Part shown: positions 17,419 through 26,056 of the stretch, in pieces
Position numbering within the stretch: the stretch's first letter is position 1
How the letters are laid out: every line of letters starts with the position of its first letter
Assembly (NCBI RefSeq): GCF_039539445.1
Contig: NZ_BAABDD010000002.1
Coordinates: 1-64,000 of the forward strand
DNA: 64,000 nt
Source of the DNA: Salinactinospora qingdaonensis
GTDB taxonomy: Bacteria > Actinomycetota > Actinomycetes > Streptosporangiales > Streptosporangiaceae
Reading direction: 5' to 3'
The notes under the pieces: model-generated
Databases searched by the model: none
Told to the model about the DNA's origin: nothing
The model's input: the letters and a program-made list of their open reading frames with translations, nothing else
Made by a program: the position numbers and the translations under genes

Positions 17419-19110
17419 GTGAGCTGGGATCGAATCCGGCGCTGGAGCGCGGGAGTGGCCGGTGCGGCGTTCCTCATCGCCGCGGTCACCACGCTGGCCC
17501 GCCTCGCTGGATTCGGCCGTACGGTCGCCTTCTCCCAAACGGTCGGTGACACCTGCCTGGGCACCGCCTACGTCACCGCCAACCAACTGCCCACGGTGAT
17601 ATTCGAGATCGTGATCGGTGGTGCCCTCAGCGGCATGGTGGTGCCGGTGCTCGCCGGTGCCGTCAGCCGCGCCGCGCCGGGAGCGGAGCCAGTGGAGTCC
17701 GGTCAGGGCAGCGAGGTGGCCGAGTGCACCCGCCGTGCTGCCCACGACCACGTGCGCCACACCGCTTCGGCGTTGGTCACGTGGGTGGTGATCGTGGCGG
17801 TGCCGTTGAGTGTGGCGCTGGCGGCCACAGCCGCGCCGGCTATGACCCTGATGCTTGGCGCCGCCGGCGGCTGCGACACCGCGGCCGTGCTCGACCAGGC
17901 GGTGCGCTTCGTGTGGATGTTCGCCCCCCAGATCCTGTGCTACGGGCTGGCCGCTGTGCTCTACGGAATCTTGCAGGCCCACCGCCGGTTCCTCGCCCCC
18001 GCGCTGGCCCCTCTCGTCTCCAGCGTCGTCGTCATCGCCAGCTACGTCGCCTTCGTGCCCCTGGGGGCGGAGCAGCGCAACGACGTGGCGCGGCTGCCCC
18101 TGCCCGCTGAGCTCGTCCTTGGCCTAGGGACCACGGCCGGGGTCCTCGCGCTGGTGATCACCGCTGCGGTGCCCGCGGCACGGCTTGGGCTGGGGCTCCG
18201 TCCCCGCCTCACGTTCCCGCCCGGAGTGGGAGCGCGGGTGCGCGCACTGGCCGTGGCCGCTCTGCTGCCGCTGGCGAGTATGCAGTTCAGCATGCTCGTG
18301 GCGTTGGCTTTGGCCAACCGCGGCGGGGGGCTGGGGGCCGGCGTGCTCTACAGCTATGCCTGGAGTTTGTTCACGGTTCCCTACGGCGTCGTTGCCATAC
18401 CGATCGCGACCAGTGCTTTCACGGCGCTGTCGGTGCGCCACAGCGAGCGTGACCCGCGCGGCTACCGTGCCGTGTTGGCGATGAGCGCCCGAGCATGCCT
18501 GCTCGCCACCGCTGCCTTGGCCACCGCCTTAGCGGCTGCGGCCATGCCGATCGCTGACGTGTTCGCCCGCACCAACCCCCTCCCGTTGCAGCGCGCCTTG
18601 CTCACTTATGCCCCCGGCGTGGTCGCCTTCGGCTTGGTCGCGCTCCTCAGCCGTGCCCTGTACGCCTCCCATCACGGTCGCGCCGCGGCGCTGTCGCAGG
18701 TAAGCGGCTGGCTGGTCGTGATGGCAGCCGAGGTGGCCCTGGTGGCGGCAGTGCCCGCCGACTGGGCGGTGGCGGCGCTGGGAGCCGGCACCACCATCGG
18801 GCTCGCCGTGGGGATGGCCTTGCTGTTCGCCGCGGTCGTGAGCGCTCACGGGCGCGGCGCCTTCACCGGTGTGGGGCGTGCGGCCCTGGCGGCGGCGTTG
18901 GGTAGCGCCCTGGGCTATGGCGTGGGCGCGTCGGTGGCCACGGCGGTACCCACCGACGGCCTATGGTCGAATGCCGGTGCCGCTGCGCTGGGCGCTGTGC
19001 CGGCCTTGCTCGTGTTCGGCGCAGTCGCGCTGGTGATCGACGGTCGGGCCCTCCGTGCGGTACTCAGTCGGAAGCCAGCGGCCAGTTCTCCGGAGACGCC
19101 CGACTCGTGA
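17419..19110 (+). CDS. murJ: MurJ-family lipid flippase
   Basis: A 563-residue polytopic MVF/MurJ-family protein with about 14 hydrophobic helices. The N-terminal family pattern FLIAAVTTLARLAGFGRTVA and the central DVFARTNPLPLQ region match MurJ/MviN. Known MurJ proteins flip lipid II across the membrane. Actinomycetes often have more than one homologue, and the better-studied one near the origin carries a cytoplasmic extension that is absent here, so this may be a paralogue moving another undecaprenyl-linked product. The GTG start at 17419 has GGAG about 12 nt upstream. Its context (MraY-like transferase before, glycosyltransferase after) supports a lipid-linked sugar pathway. Confidence 0.85.
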   Translation: MSWDRIRRWSAGVAGAAFLIAAVTTLARLAGFGRTVAFSQTVGDTCLGTAYVTANQLPTVIFEIVIGGALSGMVVPVLAGAVSRAAPGAEPVESGQGSEVAECTRRAAHDHVRHTASALVTWVVIVAVPLSVALAATAAPAMTLMLGAAGGCDTAAVLDQAVRFVWMFAPQILCYGLAAVLYGILQAHRRFLAPALAPLVSSVVVIASYVAFVPLGAEQRNDVARLPLPAELVLGLGTTAGVLALVITAAVPAARLGLGLRPRLTFPPGVGARVRALAVAALLPLASMQFSMLVALALANRGGGLGAGVLYSYAWSLFTVPYGVVAIPIATSAFTALSVRHSERDPRGYRAVLAMSARACLLATAALATALAAAAMPIADVFARTNPLPLQRALLTYAPGVVAFGLVALLSRALYASHHGRAAALSQVSGWLVVMAAEVALVAAVPADWAVAALGAGTTIGLAVGMALLFAAVVSAHGRGAFTGVGRAALAAALGSALGYGVGASVATAVPTDGLWSNAGAAALGAVPALLVFGAVALVIDGRALRAVLSRKPAASSPETPDS

Positions 19111-19131
19111 AGCAGAAGCGGAGGGACCCAC

Positions 19132-20238
19132 GTGCAGCCGTTGCGCATCGCTATGGTCGTCGCTACCAGCACCGGGGGAGTGGGGGGCCACGTGCGCTCG
19201 CTGTGCCGGGGGCTGGTCATACGGGGCCATCACGTGGTCGTGGCCGGTCCCGCCAGTACCGCTGACCGTTTCGGGTTCACCGCGGCGGGCGCGCGCTTCG
19301 TCGTGGTCGACATCGGTGCCGGTCCGCGCCCCACCGGCGACGCCGCGGCCGTGGTGCGGCTGCGGCGCCTGCTGCGCGGCGCCGACGTGGTGCACGCCCA
19401 CGGAGTGCGGGCCGGCGCTCTGTGTGCTCTGGCGGGGCTGGCTCCGCTGATTGTGACGCTGCACAACGCTCCGCCGCAGTGCGACGGTCCGCTGGCGGCG
19501 CTGTTTCCCGCACTGGAGCGCGTGGTGGCCTGGCGGGCCGACACCGTGCTCGGTGTCTCGGGCGACCTCGTCGAGCGTATGCGTCGCCGTGGCGCTCGCC
19601 GGTTGGGGCGGGCTGTGATCGCTGCCCCGCCGCAAGGGGAACCCAGTCGTCCCGTCGCACGTGTGCGCGCTGAGTTGGGCGCCTCCCAACGTCGCCCGGT
19701 GCTGCTGGTCATCGCCCGCCTGGCCCCTCAGAAGGGGCTCGACATTTTGCTGGAGGCCGCCCAGGCCCTCACCGGCCGCACTCCCGTGCCGCTGGTGGCT
19801 GTCGCCGGGGACGGTCCGCTGCGTCCCGAGCTTGCGGCGGCCGTGGCTCGACGGGGGTTGCCCGTGCGGCTGCTGGGGCATCGTCGCGATATCGCCGACT
19901 TGCTCGCAGCGGCCGACGTTTTCGTGCTGCCAAGCTGGTGGGAGGGCCCCTCACTGGTCATCATGGAGGCGCTACGGGCGGGACTTCCGGTCGTGGCCAC
20001 GCGGGTGGGCGCACTCGCCGAACTGTACGCCGGCGTTGCCCGACTCGTGCCGTCCGGTGACGCCGCCGCTCTGGCCGACGCTATTCGTCGGGTGCTCGAC
20101 GAGCCCGGGCTGGCCGATCGCATGCGCCAGGGCTCGCTGCGGCGGGCAGCCACGCTGCCCGGTGAAGACGACGCGGTCGAAGCGGCGCTGGCGCACTACC
20201 GTCGACTCGCCCACAGTGCCGCGGCTCGGTCGTCATAG
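19132..20238 (+). CDS. GT4-type glycosyltransferase
   Basis: A 368-residue GT-B fold glycosyltransferase of family 4. The N-terminal acceptor domain starts with the glycine-rich VVATSTGGVGGHVRSLCRGL, and the C-terminal donor site contains VLLVIARLAPQKGLDILLEA and the EX7E-like FVLPSWWEGPSLVIMEALRA. The GTG at 19132 follows GGAGGG. It lies 21 bp after the MurJ-like gene, so it is likely co-transcribed with the steA-steB-MraY-like-MurJ-like set and may act on the same lipid-linked glycan. Donor and acceptor are unknown. Confidence 0.9.
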   Translation: MQPLRIAMVVATSTGGVGGHVRSLCRGLVIRGHHVVVAGPASTADRFGFTAAGARFVVVDIGAGPRPTGDAAAVVRLRRLLRGADVVHAHGVRAGALCALAGLAPLIVTLHNAPPQCDGPLAALFPALERVVAWRADTVLGVSGDLVERMRRRGARRLGRAVIAAPPQGEPSRPVARVRAELGASQRRPVLLVIARLAPQKGLDILLEAAQALTGRTPVPLVAVAGDGPLRPELAAAVARRGLPVRLLGHRRDIADLLAAADVFVLPSWWEGPSLVIMEALRAGLPVVATRVGALAELYAGVARLVPSGDAAALADAIRRVLDEPGLADRMRQGSLRRAATLPGEDDAVEAALAHYRRLAHSAAARSS

Positions 20239-20303
20239 CGGCGCCGGGCCGGGCCCTCTCGTTGGGAGAGCGCTGCCATAAGGGTGGTGTGAGTGTTGCC
20301 ACC

Positions 20304-20316
20304 AAGGTTAGGCTAA
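20304..20316 (+). promoter_or_regulatory. Partial DtxR/IdeR-type box
   Basis: AAGGTTAGGCTAA matches the left and central part of the 19-bp IdeR/DmdR consensus TTAGGTTAGGCTAACCTAA, but the right part (AAAAAG instead of CCTAA) is degenerate. It stands upstream of the Mn-riboswitch-TerC unit, so a metal-dependent DtxR-family regulator is conceivable. Confidence 0.35.
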
Positions 20317-20380
20317 AAAAGCTTGCCGCACGGGGGCGCACCAGCGCTGTCGGGATGGCATGATGAAGGCGACCGGAGTA

Positions 20381-20396
20381 AGGGAATACATTCCCT
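20381..20396. repeat. 16-bp palindrome upstream of Mn riboswitch
   Basis: AGGGAATACATTCCCT is a perfect inverted repeat apart from its AC centre. It lies 15-30 bp before the riboswitch aptamer. It could be an operator or a tetraloop hairpin in the leader RNA. Confidence 0.6.
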
Positions 20397-20410
20397 GAAA
20401 TGGGTCATTC

Positions 20411-20591
20411 GCAACAGCGAGGGGAGTATCCCTCCGCGGCGGTGTCGTCATCACGGATCGCACGGTAGCGAGCCCGGTGCCGCCGGCCTGTGTGCTCGCC
20501 GTAGGCGGTGCCCGCGGGCGGGAGAGACCTCCGGTGATCATCTGTACCCATACTGTAGTCATTGGGTGCGGCAACCGGAGGAGACTGCCCT
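20411..20591 (+). promoter_or_regulatory. yybP-ykoY-type manganese riboswitch with anti-SD switch
   Basis: The leader of the TerC gene carries the aptamer signatures GAGGGGAGTA (20419-20428), GTCGTCA (20444-20450) and GAGACCTC (20524-20531), with P1 formed by GAGG 20419-20422 and CCTC 20528-20531. These blocks fit the yybP-ykoY family, which senses Mn2+ and commonly precedes TerC/MntP genes. The P1 3' strand extended to CCTCCGGT (20528-20535) is exactly complementary to ACCGGAGG (20574-20581), which contains the Shine-Dalgarno sequence. Mn-stabilised P1 would therefore free the ribosome binding site: translational ON control. A small hairpin (ACCCA 20546-20550 with TGGGT 20563-20567) lies between. 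Confidence 0.85.
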
Positions 20592-21611
20592 ATGGATGTT
20601 CCCGCCTGGGTGTGGTTCGTCACGATCGGCGCGATGGTCGTGATGCTCACGGTCGACCTGGCCATCGTCGACCATCCCTGGAGTAAGAAGCAGGGCCCCA
20701 AGGAGTTCGGGCTGCGGCAGGCCACCTGGTGGGCCGTCTTCTACATCGGTATCGCCATCGTCTTCGGCTTCGGGCTATGGTTCTTCGCCGGTGGCACGGT
20801 GGCGGGTGAGTATTTCGCCGGATTCCTCACTGAGAAGAGTCTCAGCGTCGACAACCTCTTCGTCTTCTACCTCATCATGGGCAGCTTCGCCGTGCCCAAG
20901 AAGTACCAGCACGAAGTGCTGCTGGTGGGGATCGTGATCGCGCTGCTCATGCGCAGTATCTTCATCGCCATCGGTGCCCAGGCCATCAACGCCTGGAGTG
21001 AGGTGTTCTACCTCTTCGGCGCGTTCCTCATCTACACCGCCATCAAGATCATCCATGACCACATCAAAGGCGACGACGAGGACACCGACTACACCGACAG
21101 CTTCGCTGTGCGCATGGTCAAGAAGGTTTGGCCGGTCGCCGACCAGTACCACGGTGCCCGCCTGACGGTGAAGCTCGACGGTCGCCGGTACGTCACCCCC
21201 ATGCTCATGGTCATCGTGGCCATCGGAGTGACCGATCTGGTCTTCGCCGTCGACTCCATCCCAGCGATCTTCGGTCTCACCCAGAACGCCTACATCGTCT
21301 TCACCGCCAACGCCTTCGCCCTGCTCGGCCTACGTCAGCTCTACTTCCTGCTGGCGGGGTTGATGGACCGGCTGTCCTTCATCAGTTGGGGACTTGCGTT
21401 GATCATGGTCTTCATCGGCATCAAGATGATCCTGCACGCCCTCCACGAGAATGGGGTCGCGGTCCCTGAGATCGGCACTGTGGCCTCCCTGGTCGTCATC
21501 GTCGGTGTGATGACCGTCACCGTCGTCGCCAGTCTGCTCCGCTCGGGGGGCGTCGCCCAGTCAGAGATGGAAGGCGAGACGCACCGCGATACCTCCGGTA
21601 CACGCGAATGA
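20592..21611 (+). CDS. TerC-family membrane protein, probable Mn2+ exporter
   Basis: A 339-residue polytopic protein of the TerC/Alx family. It has about 9 hydrophobic helices and the family's acidic membrane motifs: LTVDLAIVDH near the N-terminus, LTEKSLSVDNLFVFYLI, and GVTDLVFAVDSIPAIFGLT. Relatives (Alx, MeeF/MeeY) export manganese, often to metallate secreted enzymes, and are switched by Mn riboswitches, which matches the leader here. The ATG at 20592 has GGAGGAG 8 nt upstream; the in-frame GTG at 20562 would sit inside the expression platform and is rejected. The C-terminus is a short charged tail. Confidence 0.92.
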   Translation: MDVPAWVWFVTIGAMVVMLTVDLAIVDHPWSKKQGPKEFGLRQATWWAVFYIGIAIVFGFGLWFFAGGTVAGEYFAGFLTEKSLSVDNLFVFYLIMGSFAVPKKYQHEVLLVGIVIALLMRSIFIAIGAQAINAWSEVFYLFGAFLIYTAIKIIHDHIKGDDEDTDYTDSFAVRMVKKVWPVADQYHGARLTVKLDGRRYVTPMLMVIVAIGVTDLVFAVDSIPAIFGLTQNAYIVFTANAFALLGLRQLYFLLAGLMDRLSFISWGLALIMVFIGIKMILHALHENGVAVPEIGTVASLVVIVGVMTVTVVASLLRSGGVAQSEMEGETHRDTSGTRE

Positions 21612-21618
21612 CTCCCCG

Positions 21619-21634
21619 TCGAACGCCTGTTCGG
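21619..21634 (+). promoter_or_regulatory. LexA (SOS) box before uvrA
   Basis: TCGAACGCCTGTTCGG fits the actinobacterial SOS box (TCGAAC-N4-GTTCGA) with one mismatch in the last base, with the GAAC-N4-GTTC core intact. A TATAGT hexamer at 21636-21641 follows directly and could be the -10 of uvrA, placing the box over the -35/spacer region where LexA would block RNA polymerase. Confidence 0.72.
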
Positions 21635-21872
21635 CTATAGTAAGGGCGGTTGCGTTCACGGTAGCGGCTCAACACTGGGCCCGCCCGCGACGCACGGTGG
21701 AAGTATCCACCGTCGACAGTCGTTACTGTAAGAGGTCAGACGCCGCGCGGTGACCAAAGTGCGTCCCGCGGTCATCCGGCGCAGGCCATACTTCTCCACG
21801 TGGCGCCGGCAGTCACACCATCGCGTCCAGCCGCGCCGCGCGATAGCCGATGCCGAAAGGGCTGGTTGACTC

Positions 21873-24707
21873 ATGGCGGACAAGCTCGTCGTCCGGGGCG
21901 CCCGGGAGCACAATCTCAAGGATGTCTCGCTGGACCTCCCACGCGACGCGATGATCGTGTTCACGGGCCTGTCCGGGTCGGGTAAGTCATCGCTGGCCTT
22001 CGACACCATCTTCGCCGAGGGCCAGCGGCGCTATGTGGAGTCACTGTCAGCGTATGCGCGCCAGTTCCTGGGCCAGATGGACAAACCCGACGTCGATTTC
22101 ATCGAGGGGTTGTCGCCGGCGGTCTCCATCGACCAGAAGTCCACCAGCCGCAACCCGCGTTCGACCGTGGGCACCATCACCGAGGTCCACGACTACCTAC
22201 GGCTGCTGTGGGCACGCATCGGTAAGCCGCACTGTCCCCAGTGTGGCCGCGAGATCGCGCGGCAGACTCCCCAGCAGATCGTCGACCGCGTCCTGGAACT
22301 TGACGAGGGCACCCGCTTCCAGGTGTTGGCGCCGGTCGTGCGCGGGCGCAAGGGCGAGTACGTCGAGCTGTTCAAGGATCTCCAGGCCAAGGGCTACACC
22401 CGCGCTCGGGTCGACGGTGCTCTCGTGCGGTTGGACGAGGCACCCACGCTGCGCAAGTACGAAAAGCACGACATCGCCGTGGTCGTCGACCGCCTCGTGG
22501 TCAAGGACTCGGCTCAGCAGCGCCTCACCGACTCGGTCGAGACCGCGCTGCGCCTGGCCGGCGGCACGATCCTGCTCGACTTCGTCGATCTGCCCGCCGA
22601 CGACCCCAACCGAGAACGCATCTACTCCGAGCACCTCTTCTGCCCTTACGATGACCTCTCCTTCGAGGAGCTGGAGCCGAGGTCGTTCTCGTTCAACTCC
22701 CCCTACGGCGCCTGCCCCGAGTGCGCGGGCTTGGGCAGCCGCATGGAGGTCGACTCCGAGCTGCTCGTCCCCGACCCCGCCAAGACCCTCGCCGAGGGGG
22801 CCATCGCCCCTTGGTCGGGCGGGCACGCCAGCGAGTACTTCGGCCGGCTCATGGCTGCGGTGGGCGACGCCGTCGGCTTCGACCTCGACACCCCCTGGGA
22901 GAAGCTGCCCCGCCAGGGACGCAAGGCGCTGCTCCACGGCCACCCGACCCAGGTTCACGTGCGCTACCGCAACCGCTATGGGCGCTCCCGCTCGTACTAC
23001 ACCGAGTTCGAGGGTGTCATTCCGTGGGTGCAGCGCCGTCACTCCGAGAGCGAGAGCGACACGAGCCGCGAACGCCTTGAAGGCTATATGCGGGTGGTGC
23101 CCTGCCCCGCTTGTGAGGGGGCGCGGCTGAAGCCGGTGATTTTGGCCGTCACCGTCGGAGGCAAGTCGATCGCCGAGGTCAGCAGGCTTCCGCTGGACGA
23201 GTGCGCCGAGTTCCTGCGCAGCTTGGAGCTCAGCGAGCGCGACCAGGTCATCGCGGCCCAGGTCCTCAAAGAGATCAACGCCCGGCTGGGCTTCCTCCTC
23301 GACGTGGGGCTGGACTACCTCAATCTGGAGCGTCCCGCCGGGTCGCTGTCGGGCGGCGAGGCCCAGCGCATCCGGCTGGCCACTCAGATCGGCTCGGGCC
23401 TGGTCGGCGTGCTCTACGTCCTCGACGAACCCTCCATCGGGCTCCACCAACGCGACAACTCCCGACTGCTGGACACGCTGCGGCGGCTGCGCGACATCGG
23501 CAACACCCTCATCGTCGTCGAGCACGACGAGGAGACCATCCGCTCGGCCGATTGGGTGGTCGACATCGGTCCCGGAGCCGGCGAGCACGGCGGAGGCGTC
23601 GTCGTCTCGGGAACGGTCGACGAACTGGTGAGCAACACCGACTCCATCACCGGCGACTACCTCGCCGACCGGCGCGCCATTCCCACCCCCCAGACGCGCC
23701 GCTCCCGCACCAAGGGCCACGAGCTGGTGGTCAAGGGAGCCCGCGAGCACAACCTGCGCGGGCTCGACGTCGCGTTTCCGCTGGGCGTGTTCACCGCGGT
23801 CACCGGCGTTTCGGGATCGGGCAAATCCACCCTGGTCAACGAGATCCTCTACAAGGCCCTCGCCCGAGAGTTGCACGGTGCGCGGGCCGTGCCGGGACGC
23901 CACACCCGCGTCAACGGTGTCGGCAAGGTCGACAAGATGGTCCACGTCGACCAGAGCCCCATCGGCCGCACCCCTCGCTCCAACCCCGCCACCTACACCG
24001 GTGTCTTCGACCACATCCGCAAGCTGTTCGCCCAGACCGCCGAAGCCAAAGTGCGCGGATACCAGCCCGGCCGGTTCTCGTTCAACATCAAGGGGGGACG
24101 CTGCGAGGCGTGCGCCGGTGACGGCACCATCAAAATCGAGATGCAGTTTCTGCCCGACGTCTACGTGCCCTGCGAGGTCTGCCACGGCGCCCGCTACAAT
24201 CGCGAGACCCTCGACGTCCATTACAAGGGCAAGAGCATCGCTGACGTCCTCGATATGCCCATCGAGGAGGCGCTGGAGTTCTTCGAGCCCATCTCGGCGA
24301 TCCGGCGCCACATGCAGACCCTGTGCGACGTCGGCTTGGGCTATGTTCGGCTGGGCCAACCCGCCACCACGCTCTCCGGAGGCGAGGCGCAGCGCGTCAA
24401 GCTCGCCTCCGAGTTGCAGCGCCGCTCCACCGGCCGCACCGTCTACGTTCTCGACGAGCCCACGACCGGCCTGCACTTCCAGGACATCCACAAGCTCCTG
24501 GGCGTGCTGGGGCGGCTGGCCGACACCGGCAACACGGTGATCGTCATCGAACACAACCTCGATGTCATCAAAAGCGCCGACTACCTCATCGACATGGGCC
24601 CGGAAGGCGGATCGGGCGGCGGCGACGTGGTTGCCACCGGCACCCCTGAGGAGGTCGCCGCGGTCGAGCACAGTTTCACCGGACAGTTCCTGCGTAAGAT
24701 CCTCTGA
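21873..24707 (+). CDS. uvrA: Excinuclease ABC subunit A
   Basis: A 944-residue UvrA, the damage-sensing ATPase of nucleotide excision repair. Two ABC modules are present: Walker A at 32-39 (GLSGSGKS) and again in GVSGSGKSTLV, with signatures SLSGGEAQRIRLA and TLSGGEAQRVKLA and Walker B VLDEPSIGLHQRD and VLDEPTTGLHFQD. Zn-binding cysteine pairs occur in CPQCGREI, CPECAGL, CPACEGAR and CEACAGDG/CEVCHGAR. The ATG at 21873 gives the conserved MADKLVVRGAREHNLKDV opening; the purine-rich GAAAGG is 12 nt upstream. An SOS box lies 239 bp upstream. The length is normal. Confidence 0.98.
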   Translation: MADKLVVRGAREHNLKDVSLDLPRDAMIVFTGLSGSGKSSLAFDTIFAEGQRRYVESLSAYARQFLGQMDKPDVDFIEGLSPAVSIDQKSTSRNPRSTVGTITEVHDYLRLLWARIGKPHCPQCGREIARQTPQQIVDRVLELDEGTRFQVLAPVVRGRKGEYVELFKDLQAKGYTRARVDGALVRLDEAPTLRKYEKHDIAVVVDRLVVKDSAQQRLTDSVETALRLAGGTILLDFVDLPADDPNRERIYSEHLFCPYDDLSFEELEPRSFSFNSPYGACPECAGLGSRMEVDSELLVPDPAKTLAEGAIAPWSGGHASEYFGRLMAAVGDAVGFDLDTPWEKLPRQGRKALLHGHPTQVHVRYRNRYGRSRSYYTEFEGVIPWVQRRHSESESDTSRERLEGYMRVVPCPACEGARLKPVILAVTVGGKSIAEVSRLPLDECAEFLRSLELSERDQVIAAQVLKEINARLGFLLDVGLDYLNLERPAGSLSGGEAQRIRLATQIGSGLVGVLYVLDEPSIGLHQRDNSRLLDTLRRLRDIGNTLIVVEHDEETIRSADWVVDIGPGAGEHGGGVVVSGTVDELVSNTDSITGDYLADRRAIPTPQTRRSRTKGHELVVKGAREHNLRGLDVAFPLGVFTAVTGVSGSGKSTLVNEILYKALARELHGARAVPGRHTRVNGVGKVDKMVHVDQSPIGRTPRSNPATYTGVFDHIRKLFAQTAEAKVRGYQPGRFSFNIKGGRCEACAGDGTIKIEMQFLPDVYVPCEVCHGARYNRETLDVHYKGKSIADVLDMPIEEALEFFEPISAIRRHMQTLCDVGLGYVRLGQPATTLSGGEAQRVKLASELQRRSTGRTVYVLDEPTTGLHFQDIHKLLGVLGRLADTGNTVIVIEHNLDVIKSADYLIDMGPEGGSGGGDVVATGTPEEVAAVEHSFTGQFLRKIL

Positions 24708-24842
24708 CCGCCAGGCACGAGGCGGCTCGGTCGTCAGCCGGCCGGCCAAGTCCGCTCGTGGAGGGCCGTTGCCGGTATCGTCGACCGTGTTCGACGATAC
24801 GGCGCCGAGCGTGCCTGCCCATCTGCCAGGAGAGCAGTCCCT

Positions 24843-25481
24843 ATGAGCTACCCATCCTCCTCCGCCGGCGAGCCCGCGAACTCCTCCCCCTCCTCTGGGG
24901 CGGCCAGTAGCTCCTGGCCCACCTCCCAGCCCAATCCTCCCTTTGCCGGAGCGGGCTTTTCCGGTTTCCCCCCGGGCTCCTACCCGCTCGCCGACTGGGG
25001 GCAGCGCGCCCTGGCACGGCTCATCGATTTCGCGATCCTGCTCATCCCGGCCGGTGGGCTGGCGCTCCTCCTTGGCGTGATGGCCGTGGGAAGCCGGGCA
25101 CTCAATGGCGAGATCGCGGCTGCGGAGGCCAGCCGGACCTTCGCCATCATCGCCGCGGTCGTCTGGTTCCTCGTCTGGGCTGGCTACGACTCGGTGTGTA
25201 TCGCCCGCTGGGGCCGTACGCTGGGCAAGTCCGCGATGAGACTCACGGTCGTGCCGCTGAGCGACCCCTCGGGCCACACCTCGGTCCCGCTGGGCCGGGT
25301 GCTGGTACGGGCCGCTGTGTTCAATGTGCTCAACCTTTTCAACTGGCTCTCTTCCGGCCTTGTCATGCTGGTGTTCATGCTCAACGTCGTGTTCCTGTGG
25401 CTGTGGCCGCTGTGGGACAAGCCCAACCGACAGGGCATGCACGACAAGGTCGCGGGCACGGTCGTCGTACAGGGGCCCTAA
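24843..25481 (+). CDS. RDD family membrane protein
   Basis: A 212-residue protein with a Ser/Pro-rich cytoplasmic N-terminus (1-50) and an RDD domain. The RDD signature appears as LARLIDFAIL, and three or four hydrophobic helices follow (ILLIPAGGLALLLGVMAVGS; FAIIAAVVWFLVWAGYDSV; LSSGLVMLVFMLNVVFLWLW). The family-typical GRTLGKSAMRLTVV and HDKVAGTVVV are present. The ATG at 24843 has GGAGAG upstream. RDD proteins are poorly characterised; some may be ion antiporters. No functional link to uvrA is evident. Confidence 0.9.
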   Translation: MSYPSSSAGEPANSSPSSGAASSSWPTSQPNPPFAGAGFSGFPPGSYPLADWGQRALARLIDFAILLIPAGGLALLLGVMAVGSRALNGEIAAAEASRTFAIIAAVVWFLVWAGYDSVCIARWGRTLGKSAMRLTVVPLSDPSGHTSVPLGRVLVRAAVFNVLNLFNWLSSGLVMLVFMLNVVFLWLWPLWDKPNRQGMHDKVAGTVVVQGP

Positions 25482-25545
25482 CCGTCCTCGACCGTCGGAG
25501 GGCAGACCCTCAAGAGTCCCGCTGGGCTGGGCAGGCGCCCATAAG

Positions 25546-25562
25546 TACTACAGTTTGTAGTA
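25546..25562. promoter_or_regulatory. TACTACA-N3-TGTAGTA operator before Rieske gene
   Basis: TACTACAGTTTGTAGTA is a perfect 7-3-7 inverted repeat 31 bp before the Rieske start codon. The half-site TACTACA/TGTAGTA resembles operators of the BlaI/MecI/CopY winged-helix family. A related site with two mismatches lies before ctaB at 59505-59521. The regulator is not encoded in this window. Confidence 0.7.
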
Positions 25563-25593
25563 TTTAGTGGGGTCGACAGGAAGGAACTGTGGC

Positions 25594-26010
25594 ATGACGC
25601 GAGGACAGTGGTGCGCCTGCGCGATGAGCCGGCGGCGCCTACTCGGTGCCGCGGGGGTGGCCGGTGCCGCCGTGGCAGGGGTGAGCGCTTGTGGCGAGAA
25701 GCCCGCCCCCCAGGAGAGCCTGCACGGTCGGGTGGTCGCCCAGACCTCCGAAGTCCCTGTGGGCAGCGGCACGGTCGTCGTCGACGCCAAACTCGTCCTC
25801 ACCCAGCCCCAGGAGGGGGAGTTCAAGGCGTTCAACGCCGTGTGTCCCCACACCGGCTGCACCATCCAGGAAGTGACCGAGGATATCCACTGTCTGTGCC
25901 ACGGCAGCCGATTCGACCTCGCCAACGGTGAGGTCTTGGAAGGGCCGGCCACCGAGCCCCTCCAAGCGTTGGAGGTCACCGTCGAGGGCACCGACATCAC
26001 CTTGGTGTGA
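25594..26010 (+). CDS. TAT-exported Rieske [2Fe-2S] lipoprotein
   Basis: A 138-residue stand-alone Rieske protein. A twin-arginine signal SRRRLLGAAGVAGAAVAG runs into a lipobox VSAC, so it is predicted to be exported folded and anchored by lipid outside the membrane. The cluster ligands are in CPHTGC and CLCHGSRF (two Cys, two His). The size and absence of a Rieske-type transmembrane domain distinguish it from QcrA of the bc1 complex. I chose ATG 25594, with AGGAAGGA at 25578-25585; GTG 25567 and ATG 25624 are alternatives in frame. The operator just upstream suggests dedicated regulation. The redox partner is unknown. Confidence 0.9.
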   Translation: MTRGQWCACAMSRRRLLGAAGVAGAAVAGVSACGEKPAPQESLHGRVVAQTSEVPVGSGTVVVDAKLVLTQPQEGEFKAFNAVCPHTGCTIQEVTEDIHCLCHGSRFDLANGEVLEGPATEPLQALEVTVEGTDITLV

Positions 26011-26056
26011 CCCCGTGGTGTTTGACACGGGCACGCCGCGCGGCGGTGACAGCGCG

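Noticed and set aside
22197..25442. A 1081-codon open frame on the minus strand opposite uvrA
   Set aside because: It is exactly antisense to a fully conserved uvrA. Codon-position GC bias in high-GC genomes creates such shadows. No motif is recognisable.
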